This document shows, piece by piece, positions 28,330-40,900 of a DNA stretch of 64,000 bases; positions within the stretch are counted from its first letter, which is position 1; each line of letters opens with the position of its first letter. The stretch is taken from NCBI GenBank assembly GCA_002082245.2, contig NBTC02000002.1:4092001-4156000 (forward strand). Reading direction: 5' to 3'. Made by a program: the position numbers and the translations under genes. This stretch comes from Yersinia enterocolitica (GTDB taxonomy: Bacteria > Pseudomonadota > Gammaproteobacteria > Enterobacterales > Enterobacteriaceae). Under the pieces are notes generated by a model. The model was given only the letters and a program-made list of their open reading frames with translations. It was not told the origin of the DNA and did not search any database.

Positions 28330-28425
28330 TCAGTTTTGAGGGGTACGTCAGAGTGTTAATTTGATTTATATCAATAAAATTCATTTCTATACAATGGTTT
28401 ACCTTTCTATTCAAATCTGTCTTTG

Positions 28426-28449
28426 ACCCTCCCCCAAGGGGAGGGTTTA
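28426..28449 (+). terminator. Terminator-like hairpin after proP
   Basis: ACCCTCCCC (28426-28434) and GGGGAGGGT (28438-28446) make a perfect 9-bp stem with a CAA loop, followed by a weak TTTAG tail. It lies between proP and cueP. Confidence 0.65.
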
Positions 28450-28506
28450 GATTATCAGTCATTATTCCAACTTATCTAGAACATTTCCTCTTACTGGAAG
28501 GATACC

Positions 28507-29073
28507 ATGACAGTGAAAAAGACATTTGCAACAACAGCCCGACTGGCTATTGTTGCTTTAGCTGCAGTCACTTTTAGCCATTTCGCCGCGGCGACGACAC
28601 AAACGGAATTTTTGACTCAACATGGCTTAGCGGGAAAAACTACTGAGCAAATGATTGAGACCATCGATCAATCCAAACAAGAACGCCCTTTGGCATATTC
28701 AGCTTCGGTAACGAGTGCGGAACTCACCTTATCCGATGAACAACAGCGGTATTCTTTTCCCTTGGGTGATAAGTTCTATCTCTCATTCGCCCCCTATGTA
28801 AACCAAACTCACCCATGCTTCAATCACAGTTTGTCTGGCTGTCGTGGTGAATTGGCGAATACCGCATTTGATGTGAAAATTACCGATAAAGCCGGGAAAG
28901 TTATCCTGCAAGATACACTGACCAGCTATCAGAATGGTTTTATTGGTGTGTGGTTGCCACGCAATACTGAAGGGACTATCGAAGTGAGTTATCAAGGCCT
29001 CAAAGCTGTATCACCTTTTGCGACCCAAGCTGAAAGCCAAACCTGCATGACAACATTGCAACTAAAAAAATAA
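28507..29073 (+). CDS. cueP: Periplasmic copper-binding protein CueP
   Basis: Periplasmic copper chaperone/resistance protein, 188 residues with an N-terminal signal peptide (about 1-29, cleavage near AAA). Cysteines at 104 (THPCFNHSL), 112 (SGCRGE) and 180 (ESQTCMTT) have spacings of 8 and 68. These equal those of the three functional cysteines of Salmonella CueP (Cys96, Cys104, Cys172). In Salmonella it stores copper and supplies it to SodC2. A TTCC-N7-GGAA dyad sits just before the start but overlaps the ribosome-binding site, so a CueR operator is not evident. Flanked by terminators; probably monocistronic. Confidence 0.9.
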   Translation: MTVKKTFATTARLAIVALAAVTFSHFAAATTQTEFLTQHGLAGKTTEQMIETIDQSKQERPLAYSASVTSAELTLSDEQQRYSFPLGDKFYLSFAPYVNQTHPCFNHSLSGCRGELANTAFDVKITDKAGKVILQDTLTSYQNGFIGVWLPRNTEGTIEVSYQGLKAVSPFATQAESQTCMTTLQLKK

Positions 29074-29114
29074 ACGACTTAACGGCAAATCTTAACAATC
29101 GATAGAATAATAAT

Positions 29115-29138
29115 AACCAGCTTAGCGGCTGGTTTTTT
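29115..29138 (+). terminator. Rho-independent terminator of cueP
   Basis: AACCAGC (29115-29121) pairs with GCTGGTT (29128-29134), followed by TTTT to 29138. It sits about 40 bp after the cueP stop. Confidence 0.85.
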
Positions 29139-29457
29139 ATTTCCTCGTGGCTGTAATAATAGATGTTTTTCTTGCCACTCTCGAGTATTTTTTAAATTAT
29201 TAAATCCTGTTTATACTCCTTATGACGAGGGATAATATCTGGCGTAAGTGATATTAAGTTTACGTTATGCTAAATGAAATGACTAAGAGAAATATAATTA
29301 TTTATAAATTATTATTTTTACGATATAGTTCGCTCCTTTATGGTGAAAATACGCAAAATTAAAGGAAACCTATCCGCATACGTTATAACTTTCCTTTTTC
29401 TGTTTACTTGGTTACCTGTCTCTATAGCCGAGTTCATTAAGTGTAGAAGATTATATT
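29139..29457. other. A+T-rich gap before the diguanylate cyclase gene
   Basis: No open frame of note and no recognisable RNA. The composition is much more A+T-rich than the flanking genes. It presumably carries the promoter of the downstream cyclase gene. Confidence 0.4.
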
Positions 29458-30510
29458 ATGTTTCAATTGATGCAGAGTGTTTTGACAAGTTCCTTTAATG
29501 CGGTCTGTATTATCTATCTTTGCATATCATTACCTTATCTTTATATTATTACCAGACAAAAACCTAATCAGTTACATTATAAAATTCTAATGGGCGTGAT
29601 TGCCGGTTTTACTGCAACCTATCTTGCTGATTTTCATAACCAAACCAGTGCGACACTCTATGGGTTAATCATTAGTCCTATTGTCCTGACAGCATTAATT
29701 TTTGGCCCAATCCCCTTATTGATAAGCTATGCTATCCATGCGGTATTTGTATTTGGATTATCGCCATTTTATGATATTTTCATTATGTCTTTCATGTTTT
29801 TATCTATAGCGCTAAAAATTTGGGATAATAAAAGATATGCTACTTTTTTCCTTTCGGTTTTCATTCCACAATGTATAAATATTGCTTTGAATTTTGAACG
29901 GCTAATCTCTTTAGGATACCTTCCCCGTTCAATATTTAAATCCGCGATGAGCATTATTTTACTCTCGATACTCTATTTTATTTTTAGCCGCTTTCAAAAA
30001 ACGTTTAGTAAATTCTCTATTTTGCAATTCCAATCCTCGACGGATCAACTGACTAAATTACCTAATAGATTCAGTATTAATCACCATTTGGATAATTTTA
30101 GAGAAACGCATAAGGACTGCTTTATTGCTTTGATTGATATAGATTTTTTTAAAAGGGTTAATGATAATCATGGACATTCTGCCGGTGATAAAATTTTATA
30201 TGATATCGCCCAGGAACTAACGTCAGTGATTAGAGGAAATGATTTTCTGGCGCGGTATGGCGGTGAAGAATTTTTGCTGTTAATACATACCGCAGATAAC
30301 AGAATTGCCAGTGAGATCTTGGTGCGGATAACTACACATATCCGCGATACGCTGTTTATTACACCGGACAACCACTCTCTCAACATTACGATATCTATCG
30401 GTGCAGCTTTATATGTTAAAGACACCTCATTTGATGATGCGATTAAGTCAGCCGACAAAGCACTCTACCGAGCGAAGAATGGTGGTCGAGATCAAGTTGT
30501 TTTTCATTAG
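29458..30510 (+). CDS. Membrane-bound diguanylate cyclase (GGDEF)
   Basis: 350 residues. The N-terminal half (about 10-178) holds about six hydrophobic helices without a large periplasmic loop, resembling 5TM/LYT-type sensors. The GGDEF domain follows (about 188-350), with SSTDQLTKLPNRF at its start, the active-site GGEEF at 268-272 and the inhibitory I-site RGND at 259-262, five residues before it. It should therefore be an active, product-inhibited c-di-GMP synthase. A+T content is higher than the neighbours, suggesting later acquisition. The signal is unknown. Confidence 0.87.
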   Translation: MFQLMQSVLTSSFNAVCIIYLCISLPYLYIITRQKPNQLHYKILMGVIAGFTATYLADFHNQTSATLYGLIISPIVLTALIFGPIPLLISYAIHAVFVFGLSPFYDIFIMSFMFLSIALKIWDNKRYATFFLSVFIPQCINIALNFERLISLGYLPRSIFKSAMSIILLSILYFIFSRFQKTFSKFSILQFQSSTDQLTKLPNRFSINHHLDNFRETHKDCFIALIDIDFFKRVNDNHGHSAGDKILYDIAQELTSVIRGNDFLARYGGEEFLLLIHTADNRIASEILVRITTHIRDTLFITPDNHSLNITISIGAALYVKDTSFDDAIKSADKALYRAKNGGRDQVVFH

Positions 30511-30622
30511 GTTTTGTATGATTAGGCCATTGTGTAAGTCAGGATCTTTAACTTAGCATAGGCTTTTCCCCTAAGGCCTTTGTAGCTTAACAGCGGGTCC
30601 ACATACATTGTAGAGGTTGGCG

Positions 30623-31150
30623 GTGACCAGAGAACATGTTGTTATTGTCATTGATATGCAAAATGGGGTTTTTGCTAATCCACGTTTTGATCGTGAAGGT
30701 CGCGTCGTTCGTATTAATCAGTTGATCGACCATGCTGACCAAGTCATTTTCATACAGCATGCAGAAGATGAAATGACACAAGGGAGTGAATTGTGGCAAC
30801 TGCTACCGGAATTACATTACCCGCAGAATGCTATTTCTGTTACCAAAACAGCGTGTGATTCGTTTTATCTTACCTCGCTCGACACTATTATTGCCCAGCT
30901 AGGGGCTACTCATCTGACTATTTGTGGTTGTGCCACGGATTACTGTGTTGATACCACCATCAAAATTGCCGCCAGTAAAGGGTATGCTCTGACCATCGCT
31001 TCTGATGCCCATACCACTGCGGACCGGAAATATGCCACGGCTCAGCAGCTTATCGCGCAACATAATGAGGTTTGGTCTGAGCTGTCCATTCCGGGGAACC
31101 GTATCACAGTAAAAACGACGCAGCAGATTCTCGCTGACTGGCTGGATTAA
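30623..31150 (+). CDS. Isochorismatase-family cysteine hydrolase
   Basis: About 175 residues with the catalytic triad of the isochorismatase-like hydrolases: Asp11 (VIDMQNG), Lys75 (SVTKTACDSF) and the nucleophile Cys108 in CGCATDYCVDTT. A nicotinamidase, pyrazinamidase or other amidase activity is possible; the substrate is not predictable. GTG at 30623, 6 bp after AGAGG, is preferred to the in-frame TTG at 30617, which is too close to it. It stands alone between the cyclase and the autotransporter. Confidence 0.85.
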   Translation: MTREHVVIVIDMQNGVFANPRFDREGRVVRINQLIDHADQVIFIQHAEDEMTQGSELWQLLPELHYPQNAISVTKTACDSFYLTSLDTIIAQLGATHLTICGCATDYCVDTTIKIAASKGYALTIASDAHTTADRKYATAQQLIAQHNEVWSELSIPGNRITVKTTQQILADWLD

Positions 31151-31933
31151 ATTCCTCTGGGCATACTCGCTTAGCACTATTTTATTAGGTGATGTGTGCC
31201 CATAGTCTGATGCGATACACTAGATAAAAATGATGAGTAGGAATAAGTAAACACCATCCAGATTACGTCTACGGTACTGATGATTTGGTAAGGTTCGCTG
31301 ATATTATTCTTTTCTCTTATCACCCATCCATGTTTTTTTATCTTTAAAATAGAGAAATATCAAGAATTAATCTTGTGTTCATAGAACACGAATGGCGTAT
31401 TTTATATAAGATTTATGGGACTATGCATTGTAATTAAAGTAATGTAATTCCTAATTCCTTGTAGGATTATTCTCTTTCTTTGTATGATAAATCTTTTTTT
31501 GATGATAATCAATAAAAAATATACATCTGTAAATTGAAGTCTAGTTGGTGATTGATTTTGATATTTTTCTTAAGTTGGATTTAAATGCTGACTTTTTCTT
31601 TATTTGTGGTTTTTTATTCCGATAAAAATAACCATTTCAATATATTTTCTTATGGGACAAATCTTGTTCTATTTTTTAAATATACGTATAAATAAAGACA
31701 TATAGATAAGGTATGTTGGATGTTAACTTTATTTTAGTCTTTAGATGGCTGGATTTAAAACGAAGCACCTTGGGTGTGTTCGCCGACTGATAGCCTGGGA
31801 CTCTCTCTCCTCTAAACGAAAATCGCTTACTTATTGAATCATTAGTTTATGACGTTTTCCTCTTTCGTCTGATTTGTAAGGTGCGATGCCATCAATACAC
31901 TTTCAATAAGATTTTAATCTTTTAAGGATATAT
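31151..31933. other. Long A+T-rich region upstream of the giant autotransporter
   Basis: About 780 bp with no credible coding frame, rich in A/T tracts through about 31740. The last 190 bp are more mixed and end in AAGGATAT, the ribosome-binding site of the autotransporter. Such regions are typical H-NS-silenced control regions of surface-protein genes, which is inference. No operator was recognised. Confidence 0.5.
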
Positions 31934-34900
31934 ATGAACGCAATTTTTAAAGTTATTTGGAATATATCCTTGAGTATATGGGTTGCGGTCGGTGAGTTTG
32001 CCAAGGGAAAACAAAAATCAAAAACTACCCAGCGAGGCTCCACAGCCACACCTTTACTTGAGAAATCAGGTAAACATCTTTCTCCTAAAATAGCTATTGT
32101 AGCCGCCGCCGTGATGGGGGTGTTTGGTATTCAACCTGCTTTTGCTATCAGTGTCGGCGATTGTGCTGCTATGGGCACAAACTGCGTGACGGTATCAACC
32201 GCGGCAGGTTTAGTCGCTGCATTAAGTAGTGCGGGGGCGGGAAGTACTGCCACCACGATCCTATTGACAGCAGATATCAATCTTGCAACTGCATATGCTG
32301 GGGGGATCACAGTAAACCAAGCCGCAAATGCCCGGCAAAATCTGGTGATTGATGGTGGTGGCTATAACTTAAACTACGCGAACTATGCTTTCCTCATGGC
32401 GGCAGGAACCACAAACAATGCCGCCTGGAGTTCGCAAAATGCAACGTTCCAACTCGTCAACTTTGGCGACATTACGTCAACGCTTGCGATCACAAGCGGC
32501 ATAGTTTCCCGACTGGTGTATGTACAAGACGACACGACTCGGTTAGACGTCACTTTGGATAACATCAAGTCAGTACCCAATGGAAAACTGGTTGCGATGG
32601 GTGTTGATAGCGCTGCGGTCGCACCCAATAAGATCGGTAGAGTGATATTCGGCAATATTACCCAGCCTATTACCTTAAATTTTGGCACTTATAGACAATC
32701 AGTTTTAGGCAGTAATATTACATTTACGGGACATTTCAACTTAACAGGGATAACAAGCCCTGATTATCCGGCGGTATTCTGGAGTAATGATACAGCAGCG
32801 AATAGCGTGCTTCATTTTGCCAATGGTGCCGATGTTAATATTACGGGCACGCGGCTCACTAATGGACCCGGTGTTGTTGGTGTTGGCGTGGCCTCGTATA
32901 ACTATATGATTGATGATGGTGCCAAATTAACCCTGACTATCGATAGCCAAAACCCGTTAGGGGTGGCTAACTATGGTGTACAGATAGGTTCTTATAATCC
33001 GGTTACCGGATTATTTGGTTCCGGTGCAGTGATTAACATGAATAACTTGGCGGGTGATGTCATCAGTAATGCCCCCAGTACGACAACAACTTCATATATT
33101 TACAATGGTCCGGCCTCGCCTAATGATGTTATCTACAATCTGGCCGCGGGTTCAAATCTTGTTGTTGCTGCCGGAGCGGCCAATGATGGGATTATTGCCA
33201 GCAAAACCCTTGCAGGGACGGGGAATATTTATATCCGTTCAGCGGCGACCATCTCTGATGGCACGCAAAATACCACCGCGGGTACTGGGATTAATATCAG
33301 TGCTGCCTCATCGGGCAATGTGGTCGTTCGTAATGAGGCTGAGGGTACTATCAGAAAAGCAACCGGTATCAGTGTCACTGATACCGGTAGTGGGACGGTT
33401 AATGTCACTAACGCGGGCACGATCAACAGTACTACTGCCGGGATAGTCCTTACCCATAATGGCAGTGGCACGGCTAGTTTGACCAACAGTGGTTCGATTA
33501 CTAGCACCACGGCGGGGATTGCAGTTTCAGCTGCCACGGCACAAACAATCAATATTGATAATACTGGTGGCACAGTGAGTGCCAGTGCTGGAACAGGTAT
33601 TAATGTTCTAACCAATGCGTTGCTAAATATGGTCGGTGGGGCGATTACCACGACGGGTGCGGCGAATGCTTTAACTTTTGCTGGCACTAGCAATAGCCAT
33701 GTTTTGACTGACTTGATTCTTAATCTGAATGGTACCGGTGCCGCTTTCTCAAAGGCGGCGGGTGTTAATCTGGCATTAAACCATATCATCTTCAACACGG
33801 TGACGGGCACTGCGCTAAATAGCCTGGCCGGTCTGACATTTGCCAACAGTGTTAATGGCAATAATATTATTAATGTGACAGGTGCGGGGACCGGGATAAA
33901 TTCTGTTGGTGGGGTCGATCTCAGTAATGCGTATTTGGACATTAATGTGACCGACAGTGCTGGCACCGGGCTGCAAGTAGCCGATGGTGCAGTAACGGCG
34001 ACCACTATTGGTGCGAATACCCTGATCAATGCAACGGGTGCAACGGCGATTAATTTCGCAGGCACCACAGCAAAGACATTGAATAATAACGGGACGATTA
34101 ATGGTGCGGTGACATTTGCCGGAACAGCGGCAAATATAATCAATAATAACTCGATATTGAATGGATCATTAACCACAGGTTCCGGCAGCGATACATTAGC
34201 TCTTGGTAGCACATCGCAAAGTAATGGTGCGATTAATCTGGGTGACGGGAATAACAATGTCACTATCGAGAATGGCGCACAGGTATCCTCCATTACAACA
34301 GGCACAGGCGACGATACTTTTACTCTTAATAATATGACGCTGGGGAGCACTTATTTAGGTGCTCTAAATGCCGGTAGTGGCTCAAATACCCTGAACTTCA
34401 ATAACTCATTTGATTCTCTGGCGAGTGGTACGTCGTTACAGGGCTTTACTAATATCAATCTTATCGATAGCCAAATTACCCTGAATTCTGACGATAACGT
34501 CGGTAGCGGGGCAATTAATATCAGCGCGAGTAGCGAGTTACTTTTTGGCAGCACATTCAATAGCACACTGAACGCCTCATTAGGCCATGTTGCCGGCGGG
34601 GATGGTTTAGCCATTGTTGATAACGGTGCTAATGTTTCGTTGAGCCAGGCCAGTACTTTTGCTGGCGATTGGCAAGTGAATCAGAGCGGTACTCTAACAG
34701 TCAGCAACAGCAATCAGTTGGGGACGAGTAACCTTTCACTGGATGGCACACTGAATTTGAATGGTGTGGCTACGTATAACAACTCCCTGTTGGGAACCGG
34801 TTTATTAAATATTGATACCGCGAATAACACCTTCAATTTTGGTGCTAATACAGGCACGGGATTCGCCGGTACGATTGATATGAAAAACACTGTTTTCACC

Positions 34901-37900
34901 CTGAGTGGTGATAATACAGCCGCATTGAGCAATGCCTCCTTTATTGCGTCTGCAGGGGCTCTGGTTGCGGTGGATAATAGCAATCAGGCGATAGGTAATT
35001 TTATTCTCAACGGCGGTACCTCTGCATTTTCTAATGGCAGTTTAATTACTGCCGACACGTTGGCGGTAACAAACGACAGCAATATCAGAGTCGATCCGGC
35101 CATGAGTACCGCCGGAAACATACTCGATCAAGACACTGGCAGCTCAGTCAAATTAATTGACAGTAGCAATACCCTATCAGCAACAGATTTGGCGCGACTG
35201 ACACTCATGGATTTGTCGGGTGCGAGTTTAGGTCCTGATACTTCAATGAGTGTTATTCAGGGGGCGAGTACGGTAGCACAAGCCCTTTATAACTATACCT
35301 TATCCGGCGTCGGTAGCGGCTTGAGCATAACCTCTGTGCTGACTCGGTTGGCAATAATCTCCGGGCAGACATTAACGCTGACGTCACAGGGCGCATTGGA
35401 TACCAATAAACTGCTGACTGCTCAACTGACTGGTAGCGGTAATTTAGCTATTGGCGCTGATAACAGCGAAATGACGCTGAACAATGCCACGAACGATTAC
35501 ACCGGTAGCACATTGGTGAATGGCGGCATCTTGAATCTGGGCAGCGATAATGCGCTGGGACAGACCTCTGGATTAACAACCGCGGCGGGTACTAATACTA
35601 ATATCAATGGTCACAGCCAGACTGTCGGCGCACTGACCAATGCTGGTACGGTAACGTTGGGCACGGGTGGGGTGCTGAACAGCGGCGTGCTGTCCAACAG
35701 CAGTATCCTTGATATCACTGGCGGGACACTGAATCTGGCGGCGGGCGGAGTATCAACCGCGACCGGCGGTTTGACTGGTGCGGGTACTCTGAACATCAAC
35801 GGCGGTGACTTGGCGGTCAGTGGTGCCAACAGCGGCTTAAGCGGCCAGACCCTGATTGCGTCGGGCGCGTCGGCAACCCTGAACGGGGCCGGTACGCTGG
35901 GCAGCAGTGCCATTAATGTGCTGGGTGATTTAAACCTGAACGGGGCCAATGCGGCACTGGCCAATGTGCTGAGCGGCACGGGCGACATCAATACCAACGC
36001 TGCGGTGACCCTGACCGGCACTAACAGCTTTAGCGGCGCACACCATATCGGTGCCACAGGGGCATTAACGGTAACGCAGGCCGGTAATCTCGGTGCTTCA
36101 ACCGCTACTGTGAATCTGGATACCGCCACCTCCAATCTGGTGCTGAACGGCCTTAGCGGCGCGGTTGCCAATGCCCTCAGCGGCGTGGCGGATTCAACTG
36201 TTGATATCAACAATGGTGCGAATGTGTCGCTGACCGGCAATAACAGTGGCTTCCTCGGTCAGTATGCGCTGGCGGACAGCAGTAAATTGACGGTGGCCTC
36301 AACCAATAATTTGGGGGCTGCTTCCTCTGTGGCCCTGGCGGGCGCACAGGATATTCTGGCGCTGAGCGGCTTTAACGGCATCTTTGGCAATACGGTCACC
36401 GGCAGCGGTATCTTGCAGGTCACCGACAGCAGTGATGTGACCCTGAATAACACCAACAGTGTGGACAATGCGGTCACGGTGGATATCACGGATGCCACCT
36501 TGAATCTGGCTGATATCGCGCTGTTTGACCATGTACTGACCGGCACTGGCACGCTGAACATTGATACTGCCAATAACATTTTCAATTTTGGTGTTAATAC
36601 TGGCACGGCATTCGCCGGTACGATTGATATGGAAAACACTGTTTTTGCCCTGAGTGGCGATAATACCAGCACATTGGGCAATGCGTTGTTTGTGGCCTCT
36701 GGCGGTACGTTGATGACCGTAGGCAGTGGCAATCAGATACTGGGTAACTTTACCCTAAATGGTGCGACGACAGTATTTGGCTCTGGCAGCTTAATCGTCA
36801 CTGACACGTTGGCGGTGACGAATAGCAGTACCATCCAAGTTGATCCGGCTCTCACCACTGGCGGGAATTTACTTGATCAGGACACTGGCAGTTCAGCCCA
36901 ATTAATCAGCAGTAATAATACGCTCTCTACACCTGAGTTGGCGCTCCTGACATTACAAGACAGTTTGGGTAATAGCCTGGGTAATGGCACAACTGAAGAT
37001 ATTACTCAGGGGAGCAATATAGTTGCTGAGGCACTTTATAACTACGGATTATCGGGCAATGGCGGTGGCTTAAGTGTGACGTCAAGTCTGACTCAGTTGA
37101 CGTTACTTTCCGGCCAAAGTTTGACGCTGACGTCACAGGGCGCGGTGAATGCTGATCACACCTTGCTGGCGAAAGTGACTGGTACGGGTAATTTAGCTAT
37201 TGGCGCGGATAACAGCGAAATGACGCTGAACAATGCCACGAACGATTACACCGGTAGCACATTGGTGAATGGCGGTATCTTGAATCTGGGCAGCGATAAT
37301 GCGCTGGGACAGACCTCTGGATTAACAACCGCGGCGGGTACTAATACTAATATCAATGGTCACAGCCAGACTGTCGGCGCACTGACCAATGCTGGTACGG
37401 TAACGTTGGGCACGGGTGGGGTGCTGAACAGCGGCGTGCTGTCCAACAGCAGTATCCTTGATATCACTGGCGGGACACTGAATCTGGCGGCGGGCGGAGT
37501 ATCAACGGCGACCGGCGGTTTGACTGGTGCGGGTACTCTGAACATCAACGGCGGTGACTTGGCGGTCAGTGGTGCTAACAGCGGCTTAAGCGGCCAGGCC
37601 CTGATTGCGTCGGGCGCGTCGGCAACCCTGAACGGGGCCGATACGCTGGGCAGCAGTGCCATTAATGTGCTGGGTGATTTAAACCTGAACGGGGCCAATG
37701 CGGCACTGGCCAATGTGTTGAGCGGCACGGGCGACATCAATACCAACGCTGCCATCACCCTGACTGGCACGAATAGCTTTAGCGGCGCACACCATATCGG
37801 TGCTGCCGGTACGTTGAGCGTCGGTCAAGCCAGTAATCTCGGCGCTTCAACCGCTACTGTGAATCTGGATACCGCCACTTCCCATCTGGTGCTGAACGGC

Positions 37901-40900
37901 CTTAGCGGCGCGGTTGCCAATGCTCTCAGCGGCGTGGCGGATTCGACTGTTGATATCAACAATGGTGCGAATGTGTCGCTGACCGGCAATAACAGTGGCT
38001 TCCTCGGTCAGTATGCGCTGGCGGACAGCAGTAAATTGACGGTGGCCTCAACCAATAATTTGGGGGCTGTTTCCTCTGTGGCCCTGGCGGGCGCACAGGA
38101 TATTCTGGCGCTGAGCGGCTTTAACGGCATCTTTGGTAATACGGTCACCGGCAGCGGTATCTTGCAGGTCACCGATAGCAGCGATGCGACCCTGAATAAC
38201 ACCAACAGTGTGGACAATGCGGTCACGGTGGATATCACGGATGCCACCTTGAATCTGGCTGATATCGCGCTGTTTGACCATGTACTGACCGGCAGCGGCA
38301 CACTGAATGTGGCGAAGAATGATGCCAGCACGGCATTTGATTTCGGCTCTTCAGTGGGCGGTGCGTTCAGCGGCATTGTGAACCTGACGAACTCTACCTT
38401 TGCGTTAAACGCGGGCAACACAGCCGCGCTGGCAAATGCCACACTGAAACTCTCAGCCAATAACGTGACCACCGTTGGTACGGATGATCGCACGTTGCAC
38501 GGCTTGGATCTGAGTGGCGGCACCCTGATTTTTGACGGGGCAGCGCCGCAGTCACAGGCCAGCGGTGTGGTGACGGTCACTGATCTGGCGCTGAACAGCG
38601 GCACCATCAGCGTGACGGGCACTGACAGTTGGACTAACCAGAATCCGGTGCTGGCACCGAATCTGTCGATCCTCGATCAGGATCGGGGCGATATTATGCT
38701 GGCGCTGATTAATGCCGGTACGGTGAGTGGGGCGGCCAGCGGTCTTAATCTGATGATCAACGGCACGACGGTCACCGACACCGCGCAAGGCGTGGTCTCT
38801 GCCATCTTGCAGGGCGGGACGACGGTAGCGAATGCCACCCATAATTACGGTCTGACCAGCAGCAACGGCAGCGGTAGTAATGGTTTGTATGTCAATTACA
38901 GCCTGAGCGCGCTGGAACTGTTAACGGACGGTGCCGATGCCTTGTTGCTGGCAACAGACAGCAGCGCGACCTCGAATAAAGAGCTGAATGCACTGGTATC
39001 AGGGGTGGGTGGTTTGCAGGTGGATGCCACCAATGGGGCGCTGACGCTGGCCAACGGCAGTAACAGCTATCAGGGCACGACCACGGTCAATGCCGGTGAG
39101 CTGATCCTGGGGGCTAACGGTGCCTTTGGTCAGACGTCATTACTGGATATCGCCAGCGGTGCCAGCGCCAACATCAACGGTCGCACTCAAACCGTGGGCG
39201 CACTGACCAATGCTGGTACGGTAACGTTGGGCACGGGTGGGGTGCTGAACAGCGGCGTGCTGTCCAACAGCAGTATCCTTGATATCACTGGCGGGACACT
39301 GAATCTGGCGGCGGGCGGAGTATCAACCGCGACCGGCGGTTTGACTGGTGCGGGTACTCTGAACATCAACGGCGGTGACTTGGCGGTCAGTGGTGCCAAC
39401 AGCGGCTTAAGCGGCCAGACCCTGATTGCGTCGGGCGCGTCGGCAACCCTGAACGGGGCCGGTACGCTGGGCAGCAGTGCCATTAATGTGCTGGGTGATT
39501 TAAACCTGAACGGGGCCAATGCGGCACTGGCCAATGTGCTGAGCGGCACGGGCGACATCAATACCAACGCTGCGGTGACCCTGACCGGCACTAACAGCTT
39601 TAGCGGCGCACACCATATCGGTGCCACAGGGGCATTAACGGTAACGCAGGCCGGTAATCTCGGTGCTTCAACCGCTACTGTGAATCTGGATACCGCCACC
39701 TCCAATCTGGTGCTGAACGGCCTTAGCGGCGCGGTTGCCAATGCCCTCAGCGGCGTGGCGGATTCAACTGTTGATATCAACAATGGTGCGAATGTGTCGC
39801 TGACCGGCAATAACAGTGGCTTCCTCGGTCAGTATGCGCTGGCGGACAGCAGTAAATTGACGGTGGCCTCAACCAATAATTTGGGGGCTGCTTCCTCTGT
39901 GGCCCTGGCGGGCGCACAGGATATTCTGGCGCTGAGCGGCTTTAACGGCATCTTTGGCAATACGGTCACCGGCAGCGGTATCTTGCAGGTCACCGACAGC
40001 AGTGATGTGACCCTGAATAACACCAACAGTGTGGACAATGCGGTCACGGTGGATATCACGGATGCCACCTTGAATCTGGCTGATATCGCGCTGTTTGACC
40101 ATGTACTGACCGGCAGCGGCACACTGAATGTGGCGAAGAATGATGCCAGCACGGCATTTGATTTCGGCTCTTCAGTGGGCGGTGCGTTCAGCGGCATTGT
40201 GAACCTGACGAACTCTACCTTTGCGTTAAACGCGGGCAACACAGCCGCGCTGGCAAATGCCACACTGAAACTCTCAGCCAATAACGTGACCACCGTTGGT
40301 ACGGATGATCGCACGTTGCACGGCTTGGATCTGAGTGGCGGCACCCTGATTTTTGACGGGGCAGCGCCGCAGTCACAGGCCAGCGGTGTGGTGACGGTCA
40401 CTGATCTGGCGCTGAACAGCGGCACCATCAGCGTGACGGGCACTGACAGTTGGACTAACCAGAATCCGGTGCTGGCACCGAATCTGTCGATCCTCGATCA
40501 GGATCGGGGCGATATTATGCTGGCGCTGATTAATGCCGGTACGGTGAGTGGGGCGGCCAGCGGTCTTAATCTGATGATCAACGGTACGACGGTCACCGAC
40601 ACCGCGCAAGGCGTGGTCTCTGCCATCTTGCAGGGCGGGACAACGGTAGCGAATGCCACCCATAATTACGGTCTGACCAGCAGCAACGGCAGCGGTGGTA
40701 ATGGTTTGTATGTCAATTACAGCCTGAGCGCGCTGGAACTGTTAACGGACGGTGCCGATGCCTTGTTGCTGGCAACAGACAGCAGCGCGACCTCGAATAA
40801 AGAGCTGAATGCACTGGTATCAGGGGTGGGTGGTTTGCAGGTGGATGCCACCAATGGGGCGCTGACGCTGGCCAACGGCAGTAACAGCTATCAGGGCACG

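Noticed and set aside
28487..28506. CueR/MerR-type operator before cueP
   Set aside because: The TTCC-N7-GGAA dyad overlaps the ribosome-binding site, so it cannot sit between -35 and -10 elements.
33229..34350. Long minus-strand open frames (up to 373 codons) throughout the autotransporter gene, several repeated with the array
   Set aside because: They mirror the Thr/Asn/Gly-rich repeats of the sense gene, are hydrophobic low-complexity antisense translations, recur only because the array recurs, and lack ribosome-binding sites.
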